From positions 1 through 5,313 of the forward strand of contig VBFX01000047.1 of assembly GCA_005889395.1 (NCBI GenBank): a DNA stretch of 5,313 nt. Reading direction: 5' to 3'. Below the pieces are notes generated by a model. That model had not been told where the DNA came from. It saw only the letters and a list, made by a program, of their open reading frames with translations, and made no database searches. The position numbers were made by a program, and so were the translations under genes. Below are positions 5,183-5,313 of this stretch, piece by piece. Numbering within the stretch: position 1 is the stretch's first letter; each line of letters starts with the position of its first letter. The stretch is from Chloroflexota bacterium. Its GTDB lineage: Bacteria > Chloroflexota > Dormibacteria > CF-121.

Positions 5183-5187
5183 GAGAT

Positions 5188-5313
5188 CTAGCCGGTCTCT
5201 TCCTGCACCGTCACCGAGGTCATCGTGTCACCCACGGCGATCTTGAGGACGACGTCCATCCCGGTCTGGACATAGCCGAACAGGTTATAGCTTTTGGCGA
5301 GCTTCTTGCTGTC
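5188..5313 (-). CDS. Cyclophilin-type peptidyl-prolyl cis-trans isomerase, C-terminal fragment (cut by window edge)
   Basis: The last 41 residues and the TAG stop (5190-5188) are in the window. The sequence LFGYVQTGMDVVLKIAVGD followed by SVTVQEE matches the end of cyclophilin domains, where FGxVxxGxDVVxKIAxGD and a final beta strand of type VxIxE are conserved. Cyclophilins speed up isomerisation of bonds before proline during protein folding. The catalytic Arg and the rest of the barrel lie outside the window, so activity, signal peptide and cellular location cannot be judged. Its position before tatA suggests a loose link to protein export and folding, but a promoter-like TATAAT lies between them. 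Confidence 0.85.
   Translation of the reverse strand, partial: DSKKLAKSYNLFGYVQTGMDVVLKIAVGDTMTSVTVQEETG

Overview
This is a 5.3 kb stretch of high-GC bacterial chromosome with dense housekeeping gene content. The gene set fits a GC-rich, probably Gram-positive-like or monoderm lineage: a tatA-tatC pair without tatB, rph followed directly by rdgB, a short monofunctional proline dehydrogenase, a Pro/Ser/Thr-tethered lipoprotein, and frequent GTG/TTG starts. Chloroflexota or Dormibacterota-like bacteria, or a deep actinobacterial relative, would all fit. This placement is an inference from gene style and is not decisive.

Left part, 1-1859. The window opens with the N-terminal 49 codons of a minus-strand XRE/Cro-type helix-turn-helix regulator, cut by the window edge. 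An 85-base divergent intergenic region separates it from a plus-strand gene for a secreted lipoprotein. That protein carries a Pro/Ser/Thr-rich tether and six Asp-box (BNR-like) motifs, so it is probably a surface beta-propeller. Next on the plus strand are a complete tRNA-Pro(UGG) with encoded CCA and, 22 bases later, a small 90-residue membrane protein of unknown family with a strong ribosome binding site.

Right part, 1815-5313. All genes are on the minus strand. Read in transcription order from the right edge they are: the C-terminal tail of a cyclophilin-type peptidyl-prolyl isomerase; a TATAAT-containing intergenic region; tatA; tatC; rph (RNase PH, TTG start); rdgB (dITP/XTP pyrophosphatase, apparently CTG start); and a proline dehydrogenase (GTG start). 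From tatA to the proline dehydrogenase the gaps are 28, 6, -4 and 1 bases, so this looks like one translationally coupled operon. TatA and TatC form a minimal twin-arginine translocase. RNase PH matures tRNA 3' ends. RdgB cleans the nucleotide pool. Proline dehydrogenase starts proline catabolism. The proline dehydrogenase gene converges on the small membrane-protein gene and overlaps it tail-to-tail by 45 bases.

I found no mobile element, CRISPR array or defence system. The most notable points are the CTG start of rdgB, the tRNA/small-membrane-protein arrangement with its convergent overlap, the unrecognised small protein, and a spaced direct repeat at the start of the regulator gene.
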